This document shows positions 13,874 to 16,717 of a stretch of 16,717 nucleotides of DNA, in pieces. The stretch comes from PHAA01 sp964584415. GTDB taxonomy: Bacteria; Bacillota; Syntrophomonadia; Syntrophomonadales; Syntrophomonadaceae. Positions within the stretch are counted from its first letter, which is position 1; each line of letters starts with the position of its first letter. The translations under genes and the position numbers were made by a program. The notes below the pieces were generated by a model. That model saw only the letters and a program-made list of their open reading frames with translations, had not been told where the DNA came from and did no database searches. Location: contig CAZOZX010000042.1 of NCBI GenBank assembly GCA_964584415.1, positions 1-16,717 of the forward strand, written 5' to 3'.

Positions 13874-14878
13874 ATGTATCTTTTAAGAAGAATCTTCGTG
13901 CCGGAATTATTCCAGGGTGCCTATAAGAACCGGGACTATTTTGAGGGCTGGTACTACAAACTCATCAGCCAGGACCAGCAGCATATCTACGCGGTGATTC
14001 CCGGTATAGCTCTGGGACAATCCTCAGCCGATGCCCATGCTTTTGTGCAGGTCATCAATGGCCAAGACGGATCTGTTATCTACTTTAAATACCCGCTGAC
14101 CTCATTTCATTATGATAAACGGAAGTTTTCCATAAGCATCGCCGAAAATCATTTTACCCGGGACTTTATAAGCCTCAGGTTGGCTGATGCCGGCAGGAGC
14201 ATAGATGGACAGCTGTGCTTCAGCGAAATCATACCTTTCCCCCGCACGATCTTCAGCCCCGGCATTATGGGGCCTTATTCTTTTGTCCCCTTCATGGAAT
14301 GTTACCACGGCATAATCAATATCAGTCATAAAATAGGAGGACAGCTCCACATCGATGGCAAGGGGGTCGATTTCAATGGAGGCGAAGGCTACCTGGAAAA
14401 GGATTACGGGAGATCGTTTCCAGCTGAATGGATTTGGGTCCAGGCCAATCATTTTGACGACCACCGCACCTGTTTCATGTTTTCGCTGGCCCGCATCCCC
14501 TGGTTCAGATCAAGTTTTATCGGCATGATGTGTTTCCTGCTTTATGAGGGCAAACTGTACCGTTTCGCAACTTATAACCAAGCCCAAATTACAAGTATGG
14601 CCCTGAATGGCAAAAATCTTACTGCCTCGCTGCAAAGAAAGGATCAGGTGCTGAATTTCAAGGTGCAGGCCCAGCCCGGGGGTTTCCTAAAAGCACCTAA
14701 AAATGGTCTGATGTCCCGCGAAATCGAAGAAACTATCACCGCCGTGGTCGAGGTAACCCTGGCCGATCGCCGGGGCCAAATCTTTTCCGGGCAAAGTCTT
14801 CATGCTGGCTATGAAATATCATCGGGGGCCAGGGAACTTCTCGAGATCAGTTCGTCACCATCAGTCAATTCACACTAA
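13874..14878 (+). CDS. Tocopherol cyclase / carotenoid hydratase-like family protein
   Basis: Soluble 334-aa protein of the tocopherol-cyclase-like family, predicted to have a tandem beta-barrel (lipocalin-like) fold; no signal peptide. Family motifs are RDYFEGWYYKLI near the N-terminus (about 19-30), the central GYLEKDYGRSFPAEWIWVQ (about 170-188), and tryptophan/aromatic-rich strands such as MEFCYHGI-like MECYHGII. Plant members cyclise tocopherol precursors, but tocopherols are not expected in this type of bacterium, so the substrate here is unknown and probably another hydrophobic or isoprenoid compound. ATG 13874 is chosen because AGGGGG lies 7 bases upstream; the frame is open back to a TTG at 13760 with no site, across a TATAAT at 13789-13794 that may be the promoter -10. 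No biosynthetic neighbours are present. Confidence 0.82.
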   Translation: MYLLRRIFVPELFQGAYKNRDYFEGWYYKLISQDQQHIYAVIPGIALGQSSADAHAFVQVINGQDGSVIYFKYPLTSFHYDKRKFSISIAENHFTRDFISLRLADAGRSIDGQLCFSEIIPFPRTIFSPGIMGPYSFVPFMECYHGIINISHKIGGQLHIDGKGVDFNGGEGYLEKDYGRSFPAEWIWVQANHFDDHRTCFMFSLARIPWFRSSFIGMMCFLLYEGKLYRFATYNQAQITSMALNGKNLTASLQRKDQVLNFKVQAQPGGFLKAPKNGLMSREIEETITAVVEVTLADRRGQIFSGQSLHAGYEISSGARELLEISSSPSVNSH

Positions 14879-15140
14879 TCCGCATACCCCATATCTTCAG
14901 AAGCCAACGCGTTCCTTGAAAATACCATCAACCTTAATGACAAAATATGATACATTAGAAGCATAAGGAGGAACGAATCTCACCATCGCCCTTGTAGGCC
15001 GGCAACGCAGTCAGCCTGGGCAGGGACGCCCATCCGACCCAATCTTCTACTGACCAGGGTAACAACATCACTGAAACTCGATTTTGCAGAATATTCATTA
15101 CAGTAGATCACTGCAAGCAGAGAATAAGGAGGTATGTATT
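14879..15140 (+). other. Long leader region ahead of the slipin gene
   Basis: No gene is recognisable. A perfect Shine-Dalgarno AAGGAGG at 14965-14971 is not followed by any ATG, GTG or TTG start that leads to an open frame. TGGGC/GCCCA (15018-15032) can form a 5-bp hairpin with a 6-base loop inside a G+C-rich stretch (14997-15043) that differs from the A+T-rich flanks. I compared it by memory with common riboswitch signatures and recognised none. It may be a structured leader or the remnant of a small gene. Confidence 0.4.
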
Positions 15141-15920
15141 GTGGTTAGTAACATTCTATCCTCGGCCTTCGTAGTCGTAATCATCTTTCTGCTGTTTTCC
15201 GCCCTGATTTCCTCTATCCGCATTATTAGGCAATATCAGCGGGCAGTTCTGCTCCGTTTTGGCAAGTTCGTCAAGATATTGGAGCCGGGACTGAATTTTG
15301 TCCTGCCCTGGAATATCGACCATACCATTTACGCCGATTTACGCGTAGCCACCATCGACGTTTCCGGCCAGGACATAATAACCAAGGACAATGTCCCGGT
15401 GTCTATTAATGCGGTGGTCTATTTTCAGGTAGCGGACCCCTACAAAGCGCTGATGAACGTGGAGAATTTCCGCCAGGCCACTACCCTGCTGGCCCAGACC
15501 CTGTTGAGGTCGGTGCTGGGATCACACGAGCTGGACGATATGCTTTCCGAACGCGACAAACTCAGTAAAGTGCTGAAGGATGAGCTGGATAAGCTCACCG
15601 AACCCTGGGGAATCAGTGTTATAGCGGTGGAAATCAAATCGGTCGATCTGCCCGAGACCATGAAGCGGGCTATGGCCAAACAAGCCGAGGCGGAACGCGA
15701 GCGCCGGGCCAAGGTCATTTCCGCCGAGGGAGAATACCAGGCTTCTCAGCGCATCCTGGATGCCGCCAATGTTATCAGCCAGAGTGATTCCGGTCTAATG
15801 CTGCGCATGCTGCAGACCCTGACCGAAATATCCATCGAGAAGAACAGCACCATAATCTTCCCGCTGCCGATGGAAATAACCGAGTTTTTTAGGTCGAAAA
15901 CCCTGGAGTCCAGGCAGTAA
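15141..15920 (+). CDS. Slipin (SPFH/band 7 stomatin-like) membrane protein
   Basis: Bacterial stomatin homologue, 259 aa, anchored in the membrane by one N-terminal segment (about 5-27) and expected to oligomerise in membrane microdomains. The SPFH domain (about 28-190) starts with RIIRQYQRAVLLRFGKFVKILEPGL and includes RVATIDVSGQDIITKDNVPVSINAVVYFQV and the AVEIKSVDLPETMKRAMAKQAEAERERRAKVI junction. An alpha-helical coiled segment and a C-terminal hydrophobic patch with IIFPLPMEI follow. GTG 15141 is preferred since AAGGAGG (15126-15132) stands 8 bases upstream and the product then begins at the membrane anchor; the ATG at 15084 lacks a site. Slipins usually lie next to an NfeD-type membrane protease or OB-fold partner. 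None is adjacent here, on either side within the window. Family call is secure. Confidence 0.93.
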   Translation: MVSNILSSAFVVVIIFLLFSALISSIRIIRQYQRAVLLRFGKFVKILEPGLNFVLPWNIDHTIYADLRVATIDVSGQDIITKDNVPVSINAVVYFQVADPYKALMNVENFRQATTLLAQTLLRSVLGSHELDDMLSERDKLSKVLKDELDKLTEPWGISVIAVEIKSVDLPETMKRAMAKQAEAERERRAKVISAEGEYQASQRILDAANVISQSDSGLMLRMLQTLTEISIEKNSTIIFPLPMEITEFFRSKTLESRQ

Positions 15921-16052
15921 AGATCACAAAGCTCAAGACATTGTAAAGTGGTCATTATTGCGGACATACTGGCAGGTTACTGGGTGAACGTTAAGCCTAA
16001 ATCATTTAAACGGTTATAGCAAGCAAATATATGATGCTATTAATCATGTATA

Positions 16053-16646
16053 TTAATGAACTGGTACTGAGCCGTCAATACATTCGATGAACTCTATCGA
16101 ACTCTCCCGGTTCCAACCACTATCTAATAGTATTGTTGACCATTGCGTAATAGTTCCCTCATAGAATATAGAGGTAAGATTAGGGCAATAAGAAAATGCA
16201 TTATTGCCAATTGAGTTTATACTATTTGGTATTATCACGGAATTCAAAGCTGTGCAACCTAAGAAAGCATAATCGCAAATGTTTGTAACTCCTTCTTCGA
16301 TTACAACCGAAATGATGGAAATCGTCCAGCCAACACTAATATTATAAAACTCAGAAAGACGTGTGTTATTTATATTTATTAAATCCCCCATTTCCCCTTT
16401 ACCACTAATAATCAATATGTATGAATGGTTTTTTGCGAACACTAGAGTAGCCTTAACGTTATCTTCATTACTGTTACTAATATCCCATGAGATATTTTTG
16501 AATTTGCTTAGTAGCAAAGGTGAATTAACTATGAAACTGGATACTAGAATGACAACCAAAACAGCTGCCAAGATAAATAAAGTCAGCCTTTTATTTGAAT
16601 AGTCTGATATTGGGAACAATAGAGAATCCATTCCTCTCACATGCAT
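16053..16646 (-). CDS. A+T-rich membrane protein with BspA-type leucine-rich repeats
   Basis: Membrane-anchored surface-type protein, 197 aa, minus strand. One hydrophobic segment (about 21-42, LTLFILAAVLVVILVSSFIV) is followed by an extracellular part: a region with ILIISGKGEMGDL, matching the lead-in usually seen before BspA-like repeats, then about two LRR_5 repeats (ITNICDYAFLGC-like VTNICDYAFLGCTALNSVII and INSIGNNAFSYCPNLTSIFY), and a closing TITQWSTI segment. ATG 16646 is chosen because GGAG lies 8 bases upstream; GTG 16655 is an alternative. Most members have many more repeats, so this is a short version. The gene and its surroundings are clearly richer in A+T than the rest of the window, suggesting acquisition by transfer. 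A long perfect hairpin covers its ribosome binding site. Confidence 0.78.
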   Translation of the reverse strand: MHVRGMDSLLFPISDYSNKRLTLFILAAVLVVILVSSFIVNSPLLLSKFKNISWDISNSNEDNVKATLVFAKNHSYILIISGKGEMGDLININNTRLSEFYNISVGWTISIISVVIEEGVTNICDYAFLGCTALNSVIIPNSINSIGNNAFSYCPNLTSIFYEGTITQWSTILLDSGWNRESSIEFIECIDGSVPVH

Positions 16647-16650
16647 ATAT

Positions 16651-16686
16651 TTCACTCCACGTCACATGAAAGCGACGTGGAGTGAA
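16651..16686 (-). promoter_or_regulatory. Perfect 13-bp hairpin covering the ribosome binding site of the LRR gene
   Basis: TTCACTCCACGTC (16651-16663) and GACGTGGAGTGAA (16674-16686) are perfect reverse complements with a 10-base loop. In the minus-strand transcript the 3' arm holds the GGAG ribosome binding site and ends 5 bases before the ATG at 16646, so folding would hide the site. It could equally be a DNA operator. Confidence 0.6.
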
Positions 16687-16717
16687 TGCTAATAAACAGT
16701 TATTGTTTGCAAAAAAC

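Noticed and set aside
14965..15060. Possible riboswitch in the slipin leader because of a GCCTGGGCA stretch
   Set aside because: It recalls the ZTP riboswitch core, but the upstream conserved half of that motif is absent and the gene has no link to purine or folate metabolism.

Overview
The window looks like a chromosomal segment of a Gram-positive, probably spore-forming anaerobe of the Bacillota (Clostridia-like). This is inferred from strong AGGAGG-type ribosome binding sites, frequent GTG and TTG starts, a KinA-like orphan sensor kinase, and DUF2680, DUF4153 and copper-amine-oxidase-N domain proteins. Base composition is moderate, except at the right end, which is visibly A+T-rich. I could not fix the genus. 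Two runs of N (5081-5180, 13722-13731) mark assembly gaps.

Left part (1-4900): an OmpR-type response regulator and HAMP histidine kinase overlap by 4 bp and are followed by a secreted DUF2680 protein. The promoter regions ahead of the regulator and ahead of the DUF2680 gene share the same CTTCYATCACA box at the same distance from the -10 hexamer, so the secreted protein is a likely target of the pair. Next comes a 194-bp fold-back element with no gene in it, then a minus-strand L,D-transpeptidase. A second OmpR-type regulator is divergent from the transpeptidase and convergent with its probable partner, a multi-spanning membrane PAS histidine kinase broken by the 100-N gap.

Middle (6770-10040): a minus-strand operon encodes a DUF4153 membrane protein and a cysteine-rich DUF3795 protein and ends in a strong intrinsic terminator. 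Divergent to it is a two-gene operon of a small XRE-type repressor and a DUF2178 membrane protein. Its near-consensus promoter carries a dyad just after the -10 box.

Sensory island (10160-13680): two small paralogous coiled-coil/PAS proteins stand in front of a soluble kinase with a coiled coil and four PAS domains. Each of the three genes has its own terminator. All these PAS domains resemble one another. The kinase has no regulator beside it, so it probably feeds a phosphorelay such as Spo0F/Spo0A.

Right part (13690-16717): a Fur-box-like palindrome next to the 10-N gap, a tocopherol-cyclase-family protein, a slipin (SPFH) membrane protein with a long leader and no NfeD partner in view, and a minus-strand A+T-rich leucine-rich-repeat membrane protein. 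The ribosome binding site of this last gene lies in the arm of a perfect 13-bp hairpin. I saw no tRNA, rRNA, CRISPR array, transposase or phage gene.
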